A DNA stretch of 58,869 bases from the NCBI GenBank assembly GCA_947367855.1, contig CANBFE010000025.1, positions 1 through 58,869 on the forward strand. Reading direction: 5' to 3'. How positions within the stretch are numbered: position 1 is the first letter of the stretch; each line of letters begins with the position of its first letter. The notes under the pieces were generated by a model. The model had not been told where the DNA came from, did not search any database, and saw only the letters and a program-made list of their open reading frames with translations. The position numbers and the translations under genes were made by a program. The stretch comes from an uncultured Lachnospiraceae bacterium. Its GTDB lineage: Bacteria > Bacillota > Clostridia > Lachnospirales > Lachnospiraceae. Below, one piece after another: positions 8,314 to 16,248 of the stretch.

Positions 8314-10083
8314 ATGGCAGCAAGAGACACGGTGAGAAAGAAACCCAAGGACACAAAAGGCACATTTAAGAGACTGATTGCCTATATCGGTCATTACAAA
8401 TGGATACTTATGGTGGTATTTGCCCTGTGCTTTACCAGTAATTTCCTTGCCCTGCTTGGGCCGAGCATGGCCGGTGCAGCCATCAACGAGGCGGCCGCCG
8501 GGGCGGGAAAGGTGAATTTCGACAGGGTATATTACTATGCGGGAAGAATGCTGCTTTGCTATGTGCTTTCTTCCCTGATTACCGTGTGCATCAATATTAT
8601 TATGATGTATGTGAGCAAGTGGATTGCCCGGGGAATGCGGAAGGATGTGTTTGACAAGCTGATGCGTCTGCCTGTGGGGTACTTTGACCGGAACCAGGCG
8701 GGGGACATTATCAGCAGGGTGTCTTATGACATTGATGTGGTGAGTACCTGCCTGGCCACGGATGTGGTTCAGATTCTCACAAGCCTTGTGACTGTGGTGG
8801 GATCCTTTGCCATGATGCTGTACATATCCCCTGCCCTGGCTGCGGTGGTGGTGATCACTATCCCCTGTGCCGTGATTTATGTGACGAAAATGCGTTCTAT
8901 CACACAGCCGAGATTTGCAAAACGTTCAAAAAATTACGGAATCATGAATGGATTTGTGGAGGAAATGTTTTCCGGACAGAAGACCATTATGGCCTATGCC
9001 TATGAGAACCGGGTGGCGGAGAATTTTGACAGAATCAACGGGGACGCCGCAGACGCCTATTATAATGCGGATTATTACGGGATTACCATGGGGCCCACGG
9101 TGAATTCCATCAACAATCTGGGACTGAGCCTGATTGCGGTTTTCGGTTCCTTCCTGTACATGGGCGGGCGGATTTCCCTGGGCCAGATTTCCTCCTTTGT
9201 CCTGTATTCCCGCAAGTTTTCCGGCCCCATCAATGAGATTGCCAATATCACCAATGAACTGTATTCCGCCCTGGCTGCGGCAGAGCGGGTCTTTGGCCTT
9301 CTGGATGAGGAAGAGGAGCCTGTGGACAGGGAGCAGGCGGCGGAGCTTGCGGATGTGCAGGGAAATGTGAGACTGCGCAATGTTTCCTTCGGCTATGAGA
9401 AAAACAAAACCATTCTCCACAATCTCAGCCTGAATGCGGATGCGGGAAAGCTGGTGGCCATTGTGGGGCCCACCGGGGCGGGCAAGACCACCATTATCAA
9501 TCTGCTGATGCGCTTTTATGATGTGGATGCCGGAAATATCCTGGTAGACGGCCGGGACAACCGGGATTATACCAGGCGGAGCCTGCGGGGGGCCTATGCC
9601 ATGGTGCTTCAGGAGACCTGGGTTTTCCGGGGAACCATTTTTGAGAATATTGCCTACGGCAAGGAAGGGGCCAGCCGGAAGGAAGTGGTGGCTGCCGCAA
9701 AAGCCGCCCATATTCATTCCTTTATCATGCGCCTGCCCCATGGCTATGAGACGGTGATCAGCGAGGACGGGGGAAACATCTCCAAGGGGCAGAAGCAGCT
9801 GCTGACCATTGCCAGGGCCATGCTCTATGACGCCCGGATGCTGATTCTGGACGAGGCTACCTCCAATGTGGATACCAGTACGGAGCGCAGGATTCAGAAA
9901 GCCATGCGGGAGCTGATGAAGGATAAAACCTGCTTTGTCATCGCCCATCGCCTGTCAACCATCCAGAATGCGGATCATATCCTGGTAGTTGACCACGGAG
10001 ATGTGGTAGAACAGGGGAATCATGAAAGCCTGATGGAGAGGAAAGGGTTTTATTACAGGCTCTATGCGTCCCAGTTCGAATGA
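8314..10083 (+). CDS. ABC exporter subunit, consensus-site half (permease fused to ATPase)
   Basis: A 589-residue partner of the preceding gene. After a short basic N-terminus come six transmembrane helices and an ATPase with Walker A GPTGAGKTT, Walker B MLILDEATSNVD (catalytic Glu present) and switch His (VIAHRLSTI). The signature motif is degenerate (ISKGQKQ instead of LSGGQ). Together the pair makes one competent and one degenerate ATP site, as expected for a heterodimer. The start ATG 8314 follows AGGAAGAAGAG. The 201-bp spacer after the first gene is purine-rich and open in this frame. No terminator lies between the genes, so co-transcription is likely. The gene converges on an acetyltransferase 11 bp downstream. 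Confidence 0.9.
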   Translation: MAARDTVRKKPKDTKGTFKRLIAYIGHYKWILMVVFALCFTSNFLALLGPSMAGAAINEAAAGAGKVNFDRVYYYAGRMLLCYVLSSLITVCINIIMMYVSKWIARGMRKDVFDKLMRLPVGYFDRNQAGDIISRVSYDIDVVSTCLATDVVQILTSLVTVVGSFAMMLYISPALAAVVVITIPCAVIYVTKMRSITQPRFAKRSKNYGIMNGFVEEMFSGQKTIMAYAYENRVAENFDRINGDAADAYYNADYYGITMGPTVNSINNLGLSLIAVFGSFLYMGGRISLGQISSFVLYSRKFSGPINEIANITNELYSALAAAERVFGLLDEEEEPVDREQAAELADVQGNVRLRNVSFGYEKNKTILHNLSLNADAGKLVAIVGPTGAGKTTIINLLMRFYDVDAGNILVDGRDNRDYTRRSLRGAYAMVLQETWVFRGTIFENIAYGKEGASRKEVVAAAKAAHIHSFIMRLPHGYETVISEDGGNISKGQKQLLTIARAMLYDARMLILDEATSNVDTSTERRIQKAMRELMKDKTCFVIAHRLSTIQNADHILVVDHGDVVEQGNHESLMERKGFYYRLYASQFE

Positions 10084-10094
10084 GCGGTATAAAG

Positions 10095-10577
10095 CTACAG
10101 GCATTTCTGGTAGGCAATTCTGGGGCTGCCGTCTTCCACGTAGATGATGCCGCATTTGTGGAAACCGTTTTTTTCCAGTAAATGCCGCATGATTTGATTG
10201 TCCTCATGGGTGTCGATTCTGATATTGGGCAGCATGGCCATACAGTAGGACACACATTGGACAAAGAGTCCCTTTGCCCTGCCGTTTCCGGCGAGCCGGT
10301 GAATGGTTCCATAGGGCGCCTGGTTAAGCCAGCGGCCCTGCTCTATCAACTGATAGGTAGGGTCGTTTCCGATAATAAAAGCAAAAACGCCGCAAATCTG
10401 TTTTTCTTCTATAATATAGCTCTGTCCTTTCCGGATATCTTCCAGTACAGCCTCCCGGGAAGGTCTGTTGTCTCCCCATTGGGTGGGATTTCCGTTTTGT
10501 TTCATCTGCATCCTGGCATAGGCATAGATTTCCAGAATCTGCCGGAGGTCGCCGATGGTGGCTTTTCGGATGTTCAT
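10095..10577 (-). CDS. GNAT-family N-acetyltransferase
   Basis: 160 residues. The start MNIRKATIGDLRQILEIY is the beta1-alpha1 opening of GNAT enzymes, and the end (RIDTHEDNQIMRHLLEKNGF, then GIIYVEDG) is the C-terminal GNAT motif in which Asn and the GF turn contact acetyl-CoA. The central acetyl-CoA loop is poorly conserved (RLAGNGRAKGLF). It probably acetylates a small amine or protein N-terminus in the cytosol; the substrate cannot be read. It is a single gene convergent with the ABC exporter, and no clear terminator hairpin separates them. Confidence 0.85.
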   Translation of the reverse strand: MNIRKATIGDLRQILEIYAYARMQMKQNGNPTQWGDNRPSREAVLEDIRKGQSYIIEEKQICGVFAFIIGNDPTYQLIEQGRWLNQAPYGTIHRLAGNGRAKGLFVQCVSYCMAMLPNIRIDTHEDNQIMRHLLEKNGFHKCGIIYVEDGSPRIAYQKCL

Positions 10578-10764
10578 TGTCTGTCCGCCTTTCCGTGCCG
10601 TTTTTTTCCCATTTTCGATTATGATAATATCAAAGTCAAATTCTTTTTTGTCCCGTCTTATTATAAAAGAAAAGCAGCGCCGTGTAAACCGGGATAATCA
10701 TGGGCGCTGAACAGTTGGCACAAACATTTTTGCAGGGACAGGTGAAATTTTTTTCTGAATATGG

Positions 10765-10770
10765 TAAAAT
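10765..10770 (+). promoter_or_regulatory. Extended minus-10 upstream of the ABC-class ATPase
   Basis: TGGTAAAAT (10762-10770) 42 bases before ATG 10813. No good minus-35 is visible, so the call rests on the extended minus-10 alone. Confidence 0.35.
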
Positions 10771-10812
10771 GTGTCCATATTCTTGGTAATAGAAGACGGG
10801 AGGAAAATCATA

Positions 10813-12627
10813 ATGAAATCACAAAATGAATTGCGGACGCTGCTGCGTTCCATAGACCACAAGAGCTATCCGGCCTACAAATCGCTGGCGGGGGAGTGGA
10901 AATTTGACCGGTATACACTGGTGATTGACCATGTGCAGGGAGATCCTTTTGCATCGCCCTCAAGTCTCCATGTGGAGATTCCCCACACACTGGCCAGATT
11001 TCCGGAGGAATATTACAGAAAGGACTGCGGGCGCATCGCTTTGCAGGATTTTCTGGTGCGGCAGGTGGGAAAGCAGTTTGAGCAGTACAACTTCAAGGCC
11101 AAGGGTTCCGGGAAAAGCGGTTTGCTGTCCATCAGCCGCTGCGGACAGGCGGTTCTGGAACGCAGCGCCTGCCAGATCACGGACAGGGGGCTTATCGTGC
11201 GGTTCCATGTGGGATTTCCGGCTTTCGGACGTACCATCAACGCAGGGGAACTGGACAAAATCCTCTTTGATTTCCTGCCCAGATGTGTGGAGAACAGTCT
11301 GTTCTATGCCAGACTGGACGGCAAAAGGGTGGAGGGCGTAGTTCATCTGGCGGAAGACCAGGAGGCTCTGCGGCAGATTCTGAGAGAGGAAAAACTGGTT
11401 GCCTTTGTGGCCAACGGTTCCGTGTTGCCCAGGAAAAGCGGCGTTTCGGATCTGCCCATGGCGGACAGCGTTCCCTTTACCTCTCCGGCATCCATGGAGA
11501 GAACATTTGTGCTTCCCCATAAGGGCAGGATCAGCGGCATGGCGGTTCCGGAGGGCATCACCCTTATCGTGGGCGGGGGTTATCACGGAAAGTCCACCTT
11601 ATTGGAGGCCATTCAGATGGGAGTATACGATCATATAGCAGGAGACGGACGGGAATTCGTTCTCACCGAGGACACGGCCCTGAAGCTGCGGGCGGAGGAC
11701 GGCAGGTCCATACGCAATGTGGATATCTCCCTGTTTATCAATGATCTGCCCAATAAAAAGGATACGAAAAAGTTTACCACCGAGGATGCCAGCGGTTCCA
11801 CCTCTCAGGCGGCTGCCGTGGTGGAGGGGATTGAGGCGGGTACCAGGCTGTTCCTTATCGACGAGGATACTTCCGCCACCAATTTCATGGTTCGGGACGA
11901 GTTCATGCAGCAGGTGATCAGCCGGGATAAGGAGCCTATTACGCCCTTCCTGGAGAGGGCGGGAGACCTGTATGAAAAGGCGGGAATTTCCACTATTCTG
12001 GTGGCCGGAAGCTCAGGGGCGTTCTTCTATATCGCGGACCATATTCTGATGATGGACTGCTATCGTCCTGTGGATATCACGGAGCGGGTGAAGGGACTAT
12101 GCGGCGGACATACGGCACCCAGGGTGAAGGCCCCCGGGTTTGCGGTGCCGGCATTTGAGCGTGTGCTTCCTGCTTTCCGCAAGGCCCAGAAAGGCAGAGG
12201 CCGGGGCTGGGACGGGAAGGAACCGGAGACGAAGAATGTCGGGTTTGCCGGAGGCCCGGAGGGCGATGATCAGCGGGAAGGCAGAAACGGGCGTGGCCGG
12301 GGACACGGCGGAGACAGCCGCCATGACCATATGAAGACGAAATCTTTCGGACTGGAATCTTTCTCCATGGACAGGGAGGAGGTCAATGTGCGCTATCTGG
12401 AGCAGCTGCTTGACCCGGAGCAGGTAAATGCCCTGGCCCATCTGCTGTGTTATGGTCTGGAGCAGGTGATGGATGGCAGGAAGACTGTGCGCCAGACTGT
12501 GGAGAGCATCTGGAATGCCTGGGAAAAGCAGGGGTGGAAGCCCTTTGCAGGTTCCTTTGTGCCCTGCGGACTGGCGAAGCCCAGGATTCAGGAACTGTAC
12601 GCCTGCCTGAACCGGTTCAGGGGGTGA
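10813..12627 (+). CDS. ABC-class ATPase (COG3044 / PF09818)
   Basis: About 604 residues. It matches the 'predicted ABC-class ATPase' family: an N-terminal conserved domain (LRTLLRSIDHKSYPAYKSL), a P-loop GGGYHGKST near residue 255 and a Walker-B-like RLFLIDEDTSATNFM near residue 346. The start is ATG 10813 because GGGAGG sits 10 bases upstream; an in-frame ATG at 10771 has no such site. Residues about 460-508 form a Gly/Arg-rich, low-complexity insert (KGRGRGWDG, NGRGRGHGG) between the ATPase core and the C-terminal helical domain; such segments often bind RNA. The protein is soluble with no membrane partner, so it is not a transporter. The molecular role of the family is unknown to me. Confidence 0.85.
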   Translation: MKSQNELRTLLRSIDHKSYPAYKSLAGEWKFDRYTLVIDHVQGDPFASPSSLHVEIPHTLARFPEEYYRKDCGRIALQDFLVRQVGKQFEQYNFKAKGSGKSGLLSISRCGQAVLERSACQITDRGLIVRFHVGFPAFGRTINAGELDKILFDFLPRCVENSLFYARLDGKRVEGVVHLAEDQEALRQILREEKLVAFVANGSVLPRKSGVSDLPMADSVPFTSPASMERTFVLPHKGRISGMAVPEGITLIVGGGYHGKSTLLEAIQMGVYDHIAGDGREFVLTEDTALKLRAEDGRSIRNVDISLFINDLPNKKDTKKFTTEDASGSTSQAAAVVEGIEAGTRLFLIDEDTSATNFMVRDEFMQQVISRDKEPITPFLERAGDLYEKAGISTILVAGSSGAFFYIADHILMMDCYRPVDITERVKGLCGGHTAPRVKAPGFAVPAFERVLPAFRKAQKGRGRGWDGKEPETKNVGFAGGPEGDDQREGRNGRGRGHGGDSRHDHMKTKSFGLESFSMDREEVNVRYLEQLLDPEQVNALAHLLCYGLEQVMDGRKTVRQTVESIWNAWEKQGWKPFAGSFVPCGLAKPRIQELYACLNRFRG

Positions 12628-12673
12628 CGGGGGTATGCCCTGTGCTGCTGCAGATCAAAAAGCATGCTGCGGA

Positions 12674-13237
12674 CTAATGGGGCAATACATAATAATCCCC
12701 GTATTCCCGTCCGTCGTCTCCGCCGATGAGTTTTTCTTCGGAGGCCGCAAATCCCAGGGACTGTGCAGCCTCCTTTCGGCAGACCGCAAAGGGCGGGATT
12801 TTTGTGGCAATCATTTCACAGCCAAATGCGGCAAAGGCGGGAGGCGCGATCAGGGAGAGGATTTCCCGGATGCTTTCCGCCCGTTCGTAATCGCTGTGCA
12901 GATCCAGGCGCAGCAGGCCGCAGTTGTTGAAATAATCCCCGGAAGTGCGGTTGAACAGTTCGATGGTGCCTATGGCCCGGGAGAGCCTTTTGTCAACAAT
13001 GGACCAGCGCACAAAGTATTTGTGTTCATAGGAGAACCGCCAGAAGGCAATGGCGCTTTCCATGCGCTCTGCCGTGGTATAATGAAAATCGTCGCCGTTG
13101 CAGTTGTCACTGTTAAAGTAGGGGACGGCTTTTTCGTCGGAATACACCAGAAGCAGATCGGCGGTGTCCGAGGGTTCCACAAGCCGCAGAAGATAGTTGT
13201 CGTTTTCGTAGACAGGACATTTTTCGTAGGGATTCAT
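12674..13237 (-). CDS. GNAT-family N-acetyltransferase
   Basis: 187 residues from ATG 13237, chosen because ACGGAGGT lies 6 bases upstream. The longer frame back to 13309 lacks a Shine-Dalgarno. NDNYLLRLVEPSDTADLLLV opens a RimJ/RimL-like GNAT fold, RAIGTIELFNR is beta4 and RLDLHSDYER leads to the acetyl-CoA region, where the usual R-G-x-G-x-A loop is replaced by ERAESIREIL. The C-terminal 'SLGF' turn is present. Substrate unknown. It lies downstream of the WYL regulator on the same strand with about 195 bp between, and an extended minus-10-like TGCTATACT is visible in that gap. Confidence 0.75.
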   Translation of the reverse strand: MNPYEKCPVYENDNYLLRLVEPSDTADLLLVYSDEKAVPYFNSDNCNGDDFHYTTAERMESAIAFWRFSYEHKYFVRWSIVDKRLSRAIGTIELFNRTSGDYFNNCGLLRLDLHSDYERAESIREILSLIAPPAFAAFGCEMIATKIPPFAVCRKEAAQSLGFAASEEKLIGGDDGREYGDYYVLPH

Positions 13238-13432
13238 ATAAGTACCTCCGTGTGTTTTTTGATTCCCTTTTGTCCGCTGCCCTGATGGTCCGGCGGAACG
13301 GATATACATTGAACTCGGCGTATTGCGTTGCTGCGTTCCGGGGATAAGGGCATTGGATAAAAGGATATCTCAAGTATAGCACGGCATATACGACAACAGC
13401 ATGTCGGCATTTTACGAAAAAGGGGAATACAG

Positions 13433-14344
13433 TCATTTTTTGTACAGGGAAACAATTTTGTCCGCTGCTTCCAGAAGGCGCTCCCGCAGCCACGCAGGTT
13501 CCAGGATCTCCACATTGTCACCCAGAGAAAGCAGTGTTCCCAGCCAGAGCTGTTCGTTTTCCACTACGCTGAGCCGCATCAGCGCATCCCCGTTTTCCGA
13601 CTCTTCCACCAAAATGCCCCTCAGGTATTCGATGGCCCGCATTCGGGCAGCAGGTTTGCATTTTACCAGGAGTTCCAGATATCTGCGGGAATCGTTTTGC
13701 TCCTGCAGCTCCATAATCTGCTGTGCGGCGGGATGCTCTTTTGTGAACGGCAGATCGGTAATTTCCAGGCTGCTCATCCTTACCAGCTTGTACGTGCGGT
13801 AGTCGTCCCGGATTTGGGAGAAGGCCAGCAGATACCAGGCATACCAACGGTATACCACGGCCACAGGCTCCACGGTGTGGGAGCGGGTTTCGTTATTGTT
13901 GTTGGTATAAGTGAAGCGGACGGCGCGCTTTCCGGCGATGGCCTGCTGCAGGGGCTGAAGGGCTGCGGTGTCTCCTTCCTGAAGGACGGAGAAATCCAGA
14001 ATAAGTTCCTGACTGGCATCAGGGGATATCCGGGCTATTTTTTCCAGGGTTTCCAGTGCTTTCCGGTCACGGGTGGCGGATACCAGGCCCTGCAGCGCAG
14101 TCAGGAGGCAGGTGTAATCTCCGGAGGTTGCATACTGCCGGTCAAGGCGGTATTGCCGGGAGATCTCATAGCCGCCCTGGACACCGCTTACGGAGATTAC
14201 CGGAACCCCGGCAAGACACAGGGAATCCATATCCCGCTGAATGGTCCGCAGGGAGACTTCAAAATGGTCCGCCAGCTCCCTGGCGGAGGTTCTGCCATGG
14301 TTAAGCAGATATAATGTGATGGCGTAGAGCCGTTCTGTTTTCAT
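13433..14344 (-). CDS. WYL-domain transcriptional regulator (YafY/DeoR-HTH type)
   Basis: 303 residues. The N-terminal winged helix (ERLYAITLYLLNHGRTSARE, then FEVSLRTIQRDMDSL) is followed by a WYL domain with the naming motif (RWYAWYLLAFSQ, about residues 165-176), and a WYL-C-terminal extension. WYL domains bind nucleic acids or small ligands, and proteins of this layout regulate DNA repair, defence or metabolism. There is no linked defence gene here. Its neighbours are a GNAT downstream and a lipoprotein hydrolase upstream on the same strand, 79 bp away. Family assignment is firm and targets are unknown. Confidence 0.9.
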   Translation of the reverse strand: MKTERLYAITLYLLNHGRTSARELADHFEVSLRTIQRDMDSLCLAGVPVISVSGVQGGYEISRQYRLDRQYATSGDYTCLLTALQGLVSATRDRKALETLEKIARISPDASQELILDFSVLQEGDTAALQPLQQAIAGKRAVRFTYTNNNNETRSHTVEPVAVVYRWYAWYLLAFSQIRDDYRTYKLVRMSSLEITDLPFTKEHPAAQQIMELQEQNDSRRYLELLVKCKPAARMRAIEYLRGILVEESENGDALMRLSVVENEQLWLGTLLSLGDNVEILEPAWLRERLLEAADKIVSLYKK

Positions 14345-14423
14345 CTTGTGCTCCTTTGTGTTTCCGGGCGCTGCAGGGGTAAGACGGGGGTTCCGGTACC
14401 GGATAGTATTTTTCTATTGGTTC

Positions 14424-15932
14424 TTATTGTCCTCCGCCCAGTGAGATGCTGTCAAGGATGGCCTGGAATATGGCGTCTCCCTCTTCCTGAAAGTCCTCAT
14501 GAACCACAAAGGTAAAGTCAAGTCCGGTGGTGTCGTTCTGCAGAGTTACATAGTGCTGGTAGAAGCTCTCTCCGTTTTCCCCCTGCACCATTGTGGAGGC
14601 ATCCACGGCGGAAAGGCCGTTTATGGTGGTTTCCTCTGTGGTATAGCCGTTCTGGGTCAGGTATTCCGCCAGGTTCTGCAGATAGCTGTCATCTTCCGGC
14701 GTGTAGGCCGTAAGATAGAGCACGGACATGTCCCAGGGATTGTCTTCTTCATACCGGGAATAGATCGCCAGGGTGGAGTCGTCGTCCGTGGGCATGATCT
14801 CCCACAGATAGGGGCAGGAGAAGGTCAGTCCCAGGTCTTCGATGGAGCGGCTGGTCATTGCGGGCAGGGGTGCGACGGGCGGTTGGGCCATGGCGGCGTC
14901 CAGTTCCTCCTGGGTGAGGCTGATATTGGGCTCTGCGCCGGTATCCTCAAGGATTTTCTGTGCCACCAGTCTGGTGGTGGGTGCAAGCACGGAAAAATGA
15001 TCGGCGCCTTCGATCACATAGCCCTGGATTTTGTCATTTTGGGTTGCCTGCAGCATCCGCTCCAGATTCTCGGAGTTGCCGTCCCTGCCCTCGATGAGGA
15101 AGGTGGGGCTTTTGACATTGTCCAGCCAGTAAATGGGAGAACGCATGATGTATTCTTCTTCAATGCCGGTGTCAAATGTGAACTGGGAGTTGTTGTGGTA
15201 CTTGATCTCGTCCACGGCGCCGAAGCAGAAGACTGCCCGGAATTTGTCCGAGTATTCGGAGGCCAGCAGGGCCCGGGTGGCGCCGGTGCTGTGGCCGCCC
15301 AGGTAGATGCGCTCAGGATCCACATAGGGCAGGGAAGCGGCGTATTCGTAAGCGGATACAATGTCGTCCACTTCCCCGAAGAGGGCTTCGTAATGCCCGG
15401 GATTGCCGTTGCCTCCCCGGAAGGAGGGGTACATGGTCAGCAGCCCTGCCTGCCAGAAGGCGGAACCCGTCTGGTCATTGTCCCATTCCGGATAAACCCA
15501 GGGGAAATCGTCGATGCCGTTGCCCCATCCGCCGACAACCCAGATGATCATGGGGTGCTTCTGGCCGTCGCCCGGGTCGCTGGACACATAGGCTGCCAGG
15601 TCGCCTGCCTTGGAGGGGTAGTTCACCAGGTCAAAGAGACCTTCCGGCGGCGGAGTCACGGGATAGTCATCGTTCTCCTCCCTGGCAAGGGTGGTGGTGA
15701 ATGCATCGTGCGCCTGGGCAAAACTGTCGTATTGTTGAACAAAATCTGATGCAGGACCGTTTCCTGTTACGAGATCGGATTCCCTCCGGGAGGATTGCCC
15801 GCTTTCAGCGGAGGAGCTGCTCTCGGAGGGAGTGCTTTCCGCGGACCCGGGTGTACCGCAGGATGCGGTGAAGAGTGTTGTCAGCAGCGCCAGAAGAACG
15901 GCTGACGTTTTGAGGTACTTTTTGTTTTTCAT
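14424..15932 (-). CDS. Secreted lipoprotein with prolyl-oligopeptidase-type alpha/beta hydrolase domain
   Basis: 502 residues. Residues 1-26 are a lipoprotein signal (KTSAVLLALLTTLFTASC), so the mature protein is lipid-anchored outside the membrane. A Ser-rich linker (about 30-50) follows. The hydrolase core has IIWVVGGWG (oxyanion region), the nucleophile elbow GGHSTGATRA and a late His in GADHFSVL, consistent with a Ser-Asp-His triad. The last ~150 residues form a separate beta-rich domain (SIEDLGLTFSCPYLWEI). It is probably an esterase or peptidase acting on surface-accessible substrate. The divergent neighbour is the hybrid sensor kinase, with promoters for both genes in the 316-bp gap. 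Confidence 0.85.
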   Translation of the reverse strand: MKNKKYLKTSAVLLALLTTLFTASCGTPGSAESTPSESSSSAESGQSSRRESDLVTGNGPASDFVQQYDSFAQAHDAFTTTLAREENDDYPVTPPPEGLFDLVNYPSKAGDLAAYVSSDPGDGQKHPMIIWVVGGWGNGIDDFPWVYPEWDNDQTGSAFWQAGLLTMYPSFRGGNGNPGHYEALFGEVDDIVSAYEYAASLPYVDPERIYLGGHSTGATRALLASEYSDKFRAVFCFGAVDEIKYHNNSQFTFDTGIEEEYIMRSPIYWLDNVKSPTFLIEGRDGNSENLERMLQATQNDKIQGYVIEGADHFSVLAPTTRLVAQKILEDTGAEPNISLTQEELDAAMAQPPVAPLPAMTSRSIEDLGLTFSCPYLWEIMPTDDDSTLAIYSRYEEDNPWDMSVLYLTAYTPEDDSYLQNLAEYLTQNGYTTEETTINGLSAVDASTMVQGENGESFYQHYVTLQNDTTGLDFTFVVHEDFQEEGDAIFQAILDSISLGGGQ

Positions 15933-15978
15933 GTTAACTGCCTTTCTGTTTTTGTTTGATTGTTTGAAGCTGTTTTCT

Positions 15979-16007
15979 ATTATAATGGTATCTTTTTATT
16001 CCTACAA
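15979..16007 (-). promoter_or_regulatory. Promoter of the lipoprotein hydrolase
   Basis: Minus strand: TTGTAG (16002-16007), 17 bases, perfect TATAAT (15979-15984), about 47 bases before the start codon. Confidence 0.6.
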
Positions 16008-16101
16008 CAGTTTTTCGTCCATTTTTGTGAAAATGCCTCCCGGAAAGCGGAAATTCGTGTAAATTTTGTACTGTCAACGGATAGGAAAAAACCGGAAACT
16101 G

Positions 16102-16110
16102 TGGTATAAT
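16102..16110 (+). promoter_or_regulatory. Extended minus-10 promoter of the hybrid kinase
   Basis: TGGTATAAT ending at 16110. No good minus-35 lies 17 bases upstream, as is common for extended minus-10 promoters. It implies a leader of about 130 nucleotides. Confidence 0.55.
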
Positions 16111-16183
16111 ATTGGCCAGGGTTTACCTGTTTTTTGCGTGACGGCAAACAGGGCTCTGAATGAGGAAAAATCGTAAATGTTAT

Positions 16184-16228
16184 CCGCCCGGACGATACCT
16201 GCGTCCGGCATAAAATACTGATAGGCGG
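16184..16228 (+). promoter_or_regulatory. Structured leader before the hybrid kinase
   Basis: CCGGACG (16188-16194) and CGTCCGG (16202-16208) form a perfect 7-bp hairpin, enclosed by CCGCC (16184-16188) and GGCGG (16224-16228), ending just before the Shine-Dalgarno at 16238-16243. It could modulate translation initiation. It does not match the riboswitch cores I can recall, including both c-di-GMP classes. Confidence 0.4.
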
Positions 16229-16248
16229 AACTGGAATTAGGAGGAAAC

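Noticed and set aside
14499..15749. 416-codon open frame antisense to the lipoprotein hydrolase
   Set aside because: The opposite strand has a lipobox signal and hydrolase motifs; the antisense product is Gly/Val/His-rich with no ribosome site.
16110..16248. c-di-GMP riboswitch before the hybrid kinase
   Set aside because: A GGCAAAC stretch at 16143-16149 recalls the c-di-GMP-I core, but the GACGCAAAGCCTCCGG-type segment and tetraloop receptor are absent, and the c-di-GMP-II core is also absent.
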